From positions 1 to 9,424 of the forward strand of contig CAZIDN010000109.1 of the NCBI GenBank assembly GCA_964537875.1: a stretch of DNA of 9,424 nucleotides, read 5' to 3'. The notes under the pieces were generated by a model. The model was not told the DNA's origin and ran no database searches. It saw only the letters and a program-made list of their open reading frames with translations. Below, piece after piece: positions 1 through 6,577 of this stretch. Positions within the stretch are counted from its first letter, which is position 1; each line of letters begins with the position of its first letter. Both the position numbers and the translations under genes were made by a program. The DNA is from JAPKZH01 sp964537875 (GTDB lineage: Bacteria > Acidobacteriota > Aminicenantia > Aminicenantales > UBA4085).

Positions 1-913
<913 letters not shown>

Positions 914-915
914 AT

Positions 916-935
916 AAGAACTCTTGCGAGTTCTT
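916..935 (-). other. Perfect hairpin with GCAA tetraloop just upstream of mature 16S 5' end
   Basis: In the rRNA-sense strand this is AAGAACTC-GCAA-GAGTTCTT: an 8-bp perfect stem closed by a GNRA (GCAA) tetraloop. It begins 2-3 bases before the predicted 5' end of the mature 16S. A short direct repeat, GCGAGTTC (plus strand, 926-933 and 937-944), overlaps it. A hairpin here could guide 5' maturation or fold independently of the nascent 16S. The pairing is seen directly; the role is inferred. Confidence 0.6.
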
Positions 936-984
936 GGCGAGTTCGAAATGGCAAATTGAATCAATCAATGTCGCTCCGCTTTTT

Positions 985-1022
985 TGTTTCAAAGAACTGG
1001 TTCTCTCTAGCCCGAGAGAGAA
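985..1022 (-). promoter_or_regulatory. rRNA leader boxB-like hairpin followed by boxA-like antitermination signal
   Basis: Reading 5' to 3' on the minus strand, a perfect 8-bp hairpin (TTCTCTCT, 6-base loop, AGAGAGAA; 1022-1001) is followed two bases later by AGTTCTTTGAAACA (998-985). The latter is close to the bacterial rRNA boxA consensus, TGYTCTTTRAAMA-like. Order and spacing match the boxB-boxA arrangement of rrn leaders, where NusB/NusE load on boxA to make RNA polymerase resistant to Rho. A further small hairpin, CAACCT/AGGTTG, lies nearer the transcript start at 1060-1074. The motif match was made by eye; function is inferred from position. Confidence 0.7.
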
Positions 1023-1094
1023 ACGTCACTCTTCTCCGAATTTTACTCTTTTTTATGAACAACCTATTAGGTTGCCAGAAGAGAAGGCTTTAAT

Positions 1095-1123
1095 ATTATA
1101 AGAATTCTATAGATTCTTGTCAA
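1095..1123 (-). promoter_or_regulatory. rRNA operon promoter P2, perfect sigma-70 consensus
   Basis: On the minus strand, TTGACA (1123-1118) and TATAAT (1100-1095) are separated by exactly 17 bases, a perfect match to the housekeeping promoter consensus. Transcription would start near 1088, about 175 bases upstream of the mature 16S. The sequence upstream of the -35 (about 1124-1160) is A/T-rich with A and T runs, as expected for an UP element contacted by the alpha subunit. The spacer itself (1101-1117) is a near-perfect inverted repeat. Confidence 0.9.
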
Positions 1124-1172
1124 GTCTTATCTAAAATCTTTTTAGATTCTTAAGCTATTTTATTGCAATTCA

Positions 1173-1201
1173 TTTATACCAAAAATATCCGTGAAAGTCA
1201 A
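1173..1201 (-). promoter_or_regulatory. rRNA operon promoter P1, tandem upstream promoter with extended -10
   Basis: On the minus strand, TTGACT (1201-1196) is followed after 17 bases by TATAAA (1178-1173). Each box has one mismatch to consensus. The -10 is preceded by TGG, so it matches the TGn extended -10 form. It lies 78 bases upstream of P2, giving the tandem P1-P2 arrangement common for rRNA operons. The start would be near 1166. Seen by eye; no expression evidence. Confidence 0.75.
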
Positions 1202-1386
1202 TACTTGTCTAAATATTTTGGCCGTCAACGCCTGTTGCCGGTCCGGCCTATCCAAAAAGCCTGTCTGTCAACTAAAATTGACGATCCCGGGGGGCTTCTT
1301 CATCTCCTCCCCTGGAAAGGAAGCGCTGTCACCCTGGCACGTCTCCTGCTATGGATTTCCCATGAGGGAAAGGAAGGAATAAGACC
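1202..1386 (+). other. Intergenic stretch between rRNA promoters and the pilin-like cluster
   Basis: No gene is supported here; with the rRNA leader and promoters, the whole 914-1386 stretch lacks a coding region. I found no convincing plus-strand promoter for the pilin-like genes. A short inverted repeat, GTCAA-6-TTGAC, lies at 1267-1282. Just before the first start codon, TTTCCC (1356-1361) and GGGAAA (1366-1371) form a perfect 6-bp hairpin with a 4-base loop. It abuts the ribosome-binding site AAGGAAGGA (1370-1378), which sits 8 bases from the ATG at 1387. A tiny frame of four codons (1351-1365) overlaps the hairpin. Confidence 0.6.
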
Positions 1387-1782
1387 ATGACTCCTGAAAA
1401 TCGGGGGAAGCGCAGAGGATTCAGCTTTATCGAGGTCCTGCTGGCTATGGCGCTCATCTCCTTCTTGCTTTCCGGTACGGCCGAGCTTGTCATTCGTTCG
1501 ATCTCCCTCAAAAAAAAGGCGGAGGTCAACCTTCAAATGGTCGCCTTAGTTTCGTCGAAGCTGGAATGCCTGAAATCGCTGCCTTATGAAAGCGGCGAAC
1601 TCCAGGCCGCTTCTTACAACGAAATTCTGGAGGGCCGGTTTCCGGAAGTCTATCTAAGAGAATGGATGATCGAGGACATTTCCTCGAACATGAAGAGAAT
1701 CGAGCTCACCGTCTATCCCGAAAACCATCCGGAAAAGACGCTCCGGATCAGCCTGTTTTTGTCCAGAGAACTCGGATTTTAG
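1387..1782 (+). CDS. Prepilin-type minor pilin/pseudopilin, GspI/PilV-like
   Basis: 131 aa. The N-terminus has a short basic leader, MTPENRGKRRG, followed by FSFIEVLLAMALISFLL. This is the type III signal cut by prepilin peptidase after Gly11, with Phe as +1 and the invariant Glu at +5 (Glu16). The hydrophobic helix (about residues 12-35) anchors the subunit in the inner membrane before assembly. The rest is a small globular domain with one cysteine (LECLKSLPYE), and the size fits GspI or PilV. It is the first of four adjacent prepilin-like genes and has a good ribosome-binding site. The role as a minor tip subunit of a type IV pilus or type II secretion pseudopilus comes from family knowledge; which of the two machines cannot be decided here. 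Confidence 0.85.
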   Translation: MTPENRGKRRGFSFIEVLLAMALISFLLSGTAELVIRSISLKKKAEVNLQMVALVSSKLECLKSLPYESGELQAASYNEILEGRFPEVYLREWMIEDISSNMKRIELTVYPENHPEKTLRISLFLSRELGF

Positions 1783-1827
1783 AAAAGGACATGCCTTGAG
1801 TGATTTTGGAGGGAAACAAGGGAAATC

Positions 1828-1871
1828 ATCCCGCCGTAGTCCCTGTTCAGAAAGGGGAAATGCGGGATTTT
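1828..1871 (+). other. Intercistronic imperfect hairpin between first and second pilin-like genes
   Basis: ATCCCGC (1828-1834) pairs with GCGGGAT (1862-1868). An inner pairing of TCCC (1840-1843) with GGGA (1855-1858) closes an 11-base loop. A short T run (1868-1871) follows. It fills much of the 109-base gap between the first stop and the second start and ends shortly before the strong ribosome-binding site at 1879-1885. It could be a weak attenuator or an mRNA stability element that separates expression of the two genes. The T run is too short to call it a terminator. Confidence 0.4.
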
Positions 1872-1891
1872 ACCTGATAAGGAGGCGTTTC

Positions 1892-2611
1892 GTGACCAAC
1901 AGGAAGGGGTTTACACTGATCGAGAGCCTGCTCAGCCTGGTTTTTTTCTTGATGATCATCTTGTCCAGCCTCGAGTTCTTCGGGACGACGCGGAAAATTT
2001 TTTTCCGGCTCAAGGAAGCTCAGGAAACCGGCGCCGGCGCAGCCACGGCACTGGAGAAAATCAGGATCGATCTCCTGCACGCCGGCCGGGGACTGGCGCA
2101 GCCTATTAGCCTGGGCATCATCGACGGCATTGAGATTCAAAATGAAGCGCTCGGCCTGATCATCGGGGAAAAAGCGTACACGCTTACATCCGACCTCTCG
2201 TCGGGCCAGGCAGCCGTGCCGCTTCCGGATACAGAAGGATTGCACGCGGGGAGAGAGGTTTGCATTTTTGACGGACGGCGCGGCGAGGTCCTGGGTATTG
2301 AGTCCGTCGATAAAGGCATGATGAGGTTGGCCCCGCCGCCGGCGAATTCTTATCTTCGACAGGACGGTAAGATCGTCCTGCTCCAGAAAGTCTCGTTCTA
2401 TCTGGAGCGAGGGTCATCCATCCTCCGCCGGAAAGTCAACGCCAGCCCTGCCCAGCCCCTGGTTGAAGGGGTGCGTTTTTTTGGGTTCAGCTATGACGGA
2501 CGTTCCAACCTTGCCCAAGTCCAGATCGGCTTCGAAAAAGAACCGGAGAAAACCCACGAAATCTCCGTGCTTCTGAAAAACGTAGCCCTGGGGAAATCCC
2601 ATGAGATGTAA
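1892..2611 (+). CDS. Prepilin-type minor pilin/pseudopilin, GspJ/PilW-like
   Basis: 239 aa from a GTG start at 1892. This start was chosen because AAGGAGG (1879-1885) lies 6 bases upstream and gives a normal short leader, MTNRKG, before FTLIESLLSLVFFLMIILSS. A TTG start at 1796 would give an unlikely 38-residue leader. The prepilin peptidase site is Gly6/Phe7 with Glu at +5 (Glu11). The helix runs to about residue 28. The C-terminal half has the PilW/GspJ pattern: a beta strand (VSFYLERGSSILRRKV), then 'PLVEGVRFFGFSYDG', then a closing strand (LAQVQIGFEK). It overlaps the next gene by 11 bases, indicating coupled translation. It probably forms the tip complex with its neighbours. Confidence 0.85.
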   Translation: MTNRKGFTLIESLLSLVFFLMIILSSLEFFGTTRKIFFRLKEAQETGAGAATALEKIRIDLLHAGRGLAQPISLGIIDGIEIQNEALGLIIGEKAYTLTSDLSSGQAAVPLPDTEGLHAGREVCIFDGRRGEVLGIESVDKGMMRLAPPPANSYLRQDGKIVLLQKVSFYLERGSSILRRKVNASPAQPLVEGVRFFGFSYDGRSNLAQVQIGFEKEPEKTHEISVLLKNVALGKSHEM

Positions 2612-4151
2612 AGGAAAACAAGATAGGGGTTCGATGACGCTCATGTCCGTTTTCATCTTCTTTGTCTTTTCAACACTGGGGCTGGGCCTCCTCTATCTCA
2701 CCCAGGCCTATCTTAAAATGAGCGCGAACAAAAAAAACATCACCTTCATGGATTTTTCTTCGGAGAACGGCGTCAAGCAGGGTTTCGGCCGCCTGGCAGG
2801 ACTCATTTCAGCAAACTATTCTCCGGCGATACTTGCGGAGGACTCTTACCAAGAACTCAGGGAAGATGCCCGCGGCGGCGGCTTGAGGGCCATGGAAGAA
2901 GCCCTGGGGATCAATTTCCCGGTCGAAATCCGGGAGACCTGGGGCGGGCAAGCTTGGTCGTGTTCGACCCAATTTACACAGAGTCAATTCATGGAAGACG
3001 AGACCTATTTCCTGACCGAGAACCGGGGCGAGATCGAGTCCGAGGGAAGCTTAAAAAATGCCGCCTGGAAAAGAAGATCTTCGTGTGAAGTTTCCCTGAA
3101 GAGCTTGGCCGGCTATATCCCTCTGGCCTATTTTCCCTTTCTCATCACTCAAAACCTGGATTCCTCCCGGATTTCAAACCTCAAGGAGAGCCAGAACCTG
3201 GTCTTCCTGCCGCTTTCGACAAATCAGGTTATTCCCCAAATCAGCGCCTCTGGCCTTCCGCTCATCCCGGACGATCCCGGCCTTCTTTTGAACAAAGCCC
3301 TGAATATTAAAATTTTTTCGCCCGAGAAGCTGTCCACGGCTGAACTCCGCGCCGCTTTAGGCCTGGAGCCGGCGGGCATCCCGATTCCCGATGGCGTTTA
3401 TCTGATCAAAAATGATTTGGGGCTCGGGGGCGTTTATGTCCATGGGGATGTCGACGAGATGGTCCTGGCGGTCGAGTCCGGATTTCAGGTCATCTCATTT
3501 CGCCTAGACGCGGATACGTGGGTTCTGAAGTACAGTCCGGAGCAAAGCCGAACCCAGTTTTTCTCGCCCGAAGGCGCTTTGTCCTACGACCTTGTCCCCC
3601 TGGGAATCATCATGGTCAACGGCAGGATCAATTCTTTAGGAGGCGGGCTCCTCGACTCCTCGGGACAGGCCGTCCTTGTCCGGAATGAAGAAATCCCGAG
3701 CATTCTCCGAGGCGTTTCCCTGACGATCGTTTCTTCGGACCGGGCCGCGCTGTCCTCATCCCTCATCCATCAAGGGCTGAAATGGCAGAACGGGATTCCC
3801 TATGTCAAAGATCAGACGTCGCAGCTGATCGTTTATTCCACAGGCAAGGATTTCTGGTCCGATGAGGACAGGGACGGAAAGATCATCATTGATGCGAACG
3901 CCCCGCAAAACGTGAAAATTCAGGCGACGATTACGGCCAAGGACGGATTCTCGATCGAGGGTGGCCGTAAAACAGCCCTCCTGATCGGCGGACTCCAGAC
4001 CTCGGACTTGAAAACGAATGACAACGTATTGAAGATCGCGCCTGACGAACGGTTTCTCAGCCACGGCTGGAAGCCCCAAAATTCTCCGGTCACGGCCGTT
4101 CCCCTCTTGTTCATCCTCGGCCTTAGAGCAGTTCAATGGAATGAGTACTAG
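2601..4151 (+). CDS. Large PilX/GspK-like prepilin-related protein
   Basis: 516 aa. The N-terminus, MRCKGKQDRGSMTLMSVFIFFVF, has a basic leader, a possible prepilin peptidase site after Gly10 and a hydrophobic helix (about residues 12-36). The usual Glu at +5 is absent (Met15), as in GspK and many PilX-type proteins. The large extracytoplasmic part contains a stretch 'DGVYLIKNDLGLGGVYVHGDV' through 'GIIMVNGRINSLGG', which reads like the repetitive beta-rich domain of PilX-type (DUF4900-like) proteins. That assignment is tentative. Residues 421-431 (DEDRDGKIIID) resemble a calcium-binding loop. The position between PilW-like and FimT-like genes supports a minor-pilin role. It is long for GspK or PilX, so it may carry an extra adhesive or tip domain. 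Confidence 0.65.
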   Translation: MRCKGKQDRGSMTLMSVFIFFVFSTLGLGLLYLTQAYLKMSANKKNITFMDFSSENGVKQGFGRLAGLISANYSPAILAEDSYQELREDARGGGLRAMEEALGINFPVEIRETWGGQAWSCSTQFTQSQFMEDETYFLTENRGEIESEGSLKNAAWKRRSSCEVSLKSLAGYIPLAYFPFLITQNLDSSRISNLKESQNLVFLPLSTNQVIPQISASGLPLIPDDPGLLLNKALNIKIFSPEKLSTAELRAALGLEPAGIPIPDGVYLIKNDLGLGGVYVHGDVDEMVLAVESGFQVISFRLDADTWVLKYSPEQSRTQFFSPEGALSYDLVPLGIIMVNGRINSLGGGLLDSSGQAVLVRNEEIPSILRGVSLTIVSSDRAALSSSLIHQGLKWQNGIPYVKDQTSQLIVYSTGKDFWSDEDRDGKIIIDANAPQNVKIQATITAKDGFSIEGGRKTALLIGGLQTSDLKTNDNVLKIAPDERFLSHGWKPQNSPVTAVPLLFILGLRAVQWNEY

Positions 4152-4574
4152 ATGAGAAAGGGATTCACTCTTTTGGAGATGGTCGTCTCGCTCGCGGTCC
4201 TGGCCATGCTGATCTATCTGGCCGCGACTTCATTCCTTAACCTTGCCCCCAAATACAGGCTTGAAAAGGCCGTTTGGGAACTCGGCTCCGCCCTTCAATC
4301 GGCCAAGTTCAAATCCATCTTCGAAGGCGTCTCGATACGGGTGAAACTCTACTCCGGAAGCTATGCCCTAGAAAAATATGACGAGGGCCTCGGCATCTGG
4401 ATGCCTAAGGAAAAGCACTTCTTGGAAGGAGTCAAGGTCGAGGCCAATAATGCGCCCCTGTTTACGCCGGACGGGATGACTTCAGGACTGGCCACAATCA
4501 CGGTGGGCAATTCGTGGGGCAAATACAAGATCACCGTGGCCATAACCGGGCGGATCAAGACGACGCGGGTTTGA
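4152..4574 (+). CDS. Prepilin-type minor pilin/pseudopilin, GspH/FimT-like
   Basis: 140 aa. It starts with MRKG and then FTLLEMVVSLAVLAMLIYLAA: prepilin peptidase site Gly4/Phe5, Glu at +5 (Glu9), and a hydrophobic helix to about residue 28. The C-terminal 'PLFTPDGMTSGLATITV...YKITVAITGRIKT' matches the GspH/FimT fold ending, a beta hairpin followed by a 'GRI/GRV' strand. The ATG directly follows the stop codon of the preceding gene with no spacer and only a weak ribosome-binding site, so translation is probably by reinitiation. The gene ends two bases before the stop codon of the oppositely oriented amidohydrolase. Confidence 0.85.
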   Translation: MRKGFTLLEMVVSLAVLAMLIYLAATSFLNLAPKYRLEKAVWELGSALQSAKFKSIFEGVSIRVKLYSGSYALEKYDEGLGIWMPKEKHFLEGVKVEANNAPLFTPDGMTSGLATITVGNSWGKYKITVAITGRIKTTRV

Positions 4575-4576
4575 GG

Positions 4577-6370
4577 CTACGATTTCTTTTGGAACACGAC
4601 TTTGCCGTCAACGATCGTGTACAGGACCTCGGCCCTGAGAATATCCTCGGGCGCGATCCGGAGAAGGTTGCGGTCGAAAATCGTCATATCCGCCAGCTTT
4701 CCTGCTTCCAGAGAGCCCCGGATATTATCTTCAAAAGCGGCGTAGGCGTTGTTGATCGTATAGGCCTTGATGGCTTCCGCGACGGAAATTTTTTGCTCCG
4801 GAAACCAGCCCCCGTCGGGCGTTCCCTTCAAAGTCTTCCTGGTGACGGCGGAATAGATCAAATATTTTGGATGCATATGATACAGAGCGGCACTCGTTCC
4901 GGGCCAGTCCGAACCGAAGCTGAGGCGGGCGCCGTTGTCCAGGAGAGATTTGAAGGCGTAGGCACCTTTGCAGCGCTCATGGCCGATCCTCTCTTCCATC
5001 CAGCGCATGTCATCGGAAATATGATAAGGGTTGACCTCGGCAATTACATTCAAGGCTTTAAAGCGAGGAAAATCCTGGGGCCGGATGACCTGGGCGTGGA
5101 TGACCCGGAAACCCCTCAGATCAATGCCCATCTCCCGTTTCAGCCGCTCATAAAGATCGAGCATTTCCGCGACGCCGCGGTCGCCGATGGCATGGATGTT
5201 CGGAACAAACCCCGCCGCCAGCCCCGCCTTTATGAGGTTATGCATTTTTTCCATGTTGCCGATCTTTAGCTCTGGGTCGTCCGACGTATGAACGCGCCAG
5301 TGGCCGTAATTCTGGGGCTGGTCGCTGTACGGCTCGAAGAACAGGGCTCCGTGCGTTCCCATGATGCCGTCGATGTAGCCCTTCAGGGCGCCGGTGCGGA
5401 GCCAGGAGCTCTTTTGTTTTGTTTTCGGATGAAGCCCCATGGCCAAGCCTTCCTCCTTCAGCTTGGCGCCGAGAGATAGATCCGGCCTGAGCCAGACGCG
5501 GCAGGTCAGCTCTTTGTTATCTTCGAGCTCGATGAAGCGCCGGGTTTGGTCAGGCCTGGCGATATCGTGGATCTCGGTGATCCCCGCTTCCCTGAGCGCC
5601 TGGAGGGCGGCGCGGCTTTCGTCGAGCTCGCGCTCAGGAGACTTCGGCTTTCGGGCTTTGGACAGGACATCAAACGCCTGGGAAGGCCGGAAAATGATCC
5701 CGGTCGGCTCGCCGTCCGGTCCGATTTCCATGCCGGCCGGCTTCTTTTTATCCAACCCGGCTTCCTTGAGCGCAGCCGTGTTCGCCAGCCACTCCTTGTA
5801 GTCAAACCGGCAGAGAAAGCAGGGATGGTTGGGCGCGATATCGTCGATCATCCGGCGGTTCGGCCGCCAGGGAGCCTTCTTTTCCTTGGCCGACAGGCCG
5901 GAATCTCCTAAGGCCCACTCTTCATAGGCGCCCCACAGCCCTTCCGCAATCCATTCTCCATCGTCCAGCAGGTTGACGACTCTCTGGATTTCTTTACGGA
6001 GGCCTTCCTCATCCGACACGGTCATCAGGTTCGCGCCGTTGATCAGGGCGCCGGCAGCCGCGAAATGGACATGGCCGTCGATCATGCCGGGCAGGACAAA
6101 CTTGCCGCCGAGGTCGACGACCTTTGTTTTTTCACCGATATATTTTTTGGCCTCCCGATCCTTTTTGCAGACGGCCGTGATCGTGTTGCCGGTGATGACC
6201 AGGGCCCTGGCTTCCGGGAACACCGGATTGACTGTATAGATTTCGCCGTTAAGGAGGACGAGGCTGGCCGGCGCGGGCTTTTTCGCGCACCCCATCATCA
6301 GGCAAGCGATGATCAACCCGCCCAAAGTAAAATGGGATAGAGGAGATTTCGGGATGAGTTTAGAACGCAT
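4577..6370 (-). CDS. Amidohydrolase family protein (YtcJ/amidohydrolase_3 type), predicted lipoprotein
   Basis: 597 aa from the ATG at 6370, chosen because GGAGG (6379-6375) precedes it; a TTG start at 6394 has no such site. The first 28 residues look like a lipoprotein signal: hydrophobic LGGLIIACL, then MMG-Cys28, predicting a lipid-anchored periplasmic or outer-membrane protein. Metal-dependent hydrolase landmarks follow in order: GMIDGHVHF (His100, His102), ALKGYIDG (Lys330), NIHAIGD (His393), VIHAQ (His425) and FGSDWPG (Asp488). The C-terminus returns to the small beta domain typical of the superfamily (SLEAGKLADMTIFDR...VDGKVVF). Relatives hydrolyse amides or N-formyl amides; the substrate here is unknown. 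It is transcribed from its own strong promoter, divergent from the peptidase gene. Confidence 0.88.
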   Translation of the reverse strand: MRSKLIPKSPLSHFTLGGLIIACLMMGCAKKPAPASLVLLNGEIYTVNPVFPEARALVITGNTITAVCKKDREAKKYIGEKTKVVDLGGKFVLPGMIDGHVHFAAAGALINGANLMTVSDEEGLRKEIQRVVNLLDDGEWIAEGLWGAYEEWALGDSGLSAKEKKAPWRPNRRMIDDIAPNHPCFLCRFDYKEWLANTAALKEAGLDKKKPAGMEIGPDGEPTGIIFRPSQAFDVLSKARKPKSPERELDESRAALQALREAGITEIHDIARPDQTRRFIELEDNKELTCRVWLRPDLSLGAKLKEEGLAMGLHPKTKQKSSWLRTGALKGYIDGIMGTHGALFFEPYSDQPQNYGHWRVHTSDDPELKIGNMEKMHNLIKAGLAAGFVPNIHAIGDRGVAEMLDLYERLKREMGIDLRGFRVIHAQVIRPQDFPRFKALNVIAEVNPYHISDDMRWMEERIGHERCKGAYAFKSLLDNGARLSFGSDWPGTSAALYHMHPKYLIYSAVTRKTLKGTPDGGWFPEQKISVAEAIKAYTINNAYAAFEDNIRGSLEAGKLADMTIFDRNLLRIAPEDILRAEVLYTIVDGKVVFQKKS

Positions 6371-6420
6371 GATTCCTCCGTTCCTGGAAAACAAGCCGCA
6401 TGATCCAGGACCAAAACATG

Positions 6421-6449
6421 ATTATATTTTCGATTTGATATTCTGTCAA
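6421..6449 (-). promoter_or_regulatory. Perfect consensus sigma-70 promoter for the amidohydrolase
   Basis: On the minus strand, TTGACA (6449-6444) and TATAAT (6426-6421) are separated by 17 bases, a perfect consensus. The predicted start near 6414 leaves a leader of about 44 bases before the ATG at 6370, with room for the ribosome-binding site. The only other perfect consensus promoter found here is rRNA P2, so this enzyme may be strongly expressed. Confidence 0.85.
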
Positions 6450-6507
6450 AAAATCTTTGGAACAAAATGGGTGGGGGCGCGGCCGTGACCGATCCCACGA
6501 TTTCCAA

Positions 6508-6537
6508 TTGAAATTGCAGCCGGATTTGAGATATAAA
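6508..6537 (+). promoter_or_regulatory. Sigma-70-type promoter for the S9 peptidase
   Basis: TTGAAA (6508-6513) and TATAAA (6532-6537) are separated by 18 bases, each with one mismatch to consensus. Transcription from about 6544 would give a short leader to the ATG at 6578. The -35 lies inside an imperfect palindrome, ATTTCCAATTGAAAT (6500-6514), which could be an operator; that is speculative. Confidence 0.7.
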
Positions 6538-6577
6538 AGAACTACTTTGACGACAGGCCTTGATGGAAGGAGGAATT

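Noticed and set aside
1223..1271. Further TTGAC-like boxes on the minus strand as a third rRNA promoter
   Set aside because: TTGACG (1228-1223) and TTGACA (1271-1266) have no acceptable -10 at 16-18 bases.
1202..1386. Possible riboswitch upstream of the pilin-like cluster, such as a cyclic-di-GMP type
   Set aside because: I could not find the conserved core of a known class; only short hairpins are visible.
1796..1891. TTG start at 1796 for the PilW-like gene
   Set aside because: It would give a 38-residue leader before the prepilin site. The GTG at 1892 has a strong ribosome-binding site and a normal six-residue leader.
4514..5269. 251-codon plus-strand frame overlapping the FimT-like gene end and the amidohydrolase
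   Set aside because: It has no domain or ribosome-binding site and lies opposite the conserved C-terminal half of the amidohydrolase.
6371..6394. TTG start at 6394 for the amidohydrolase
   Set aside because: No ribosome-binding site precedes it, and the extra eight residues include the sequence that serves as the ribosome-binding site of the ATG at 6370.
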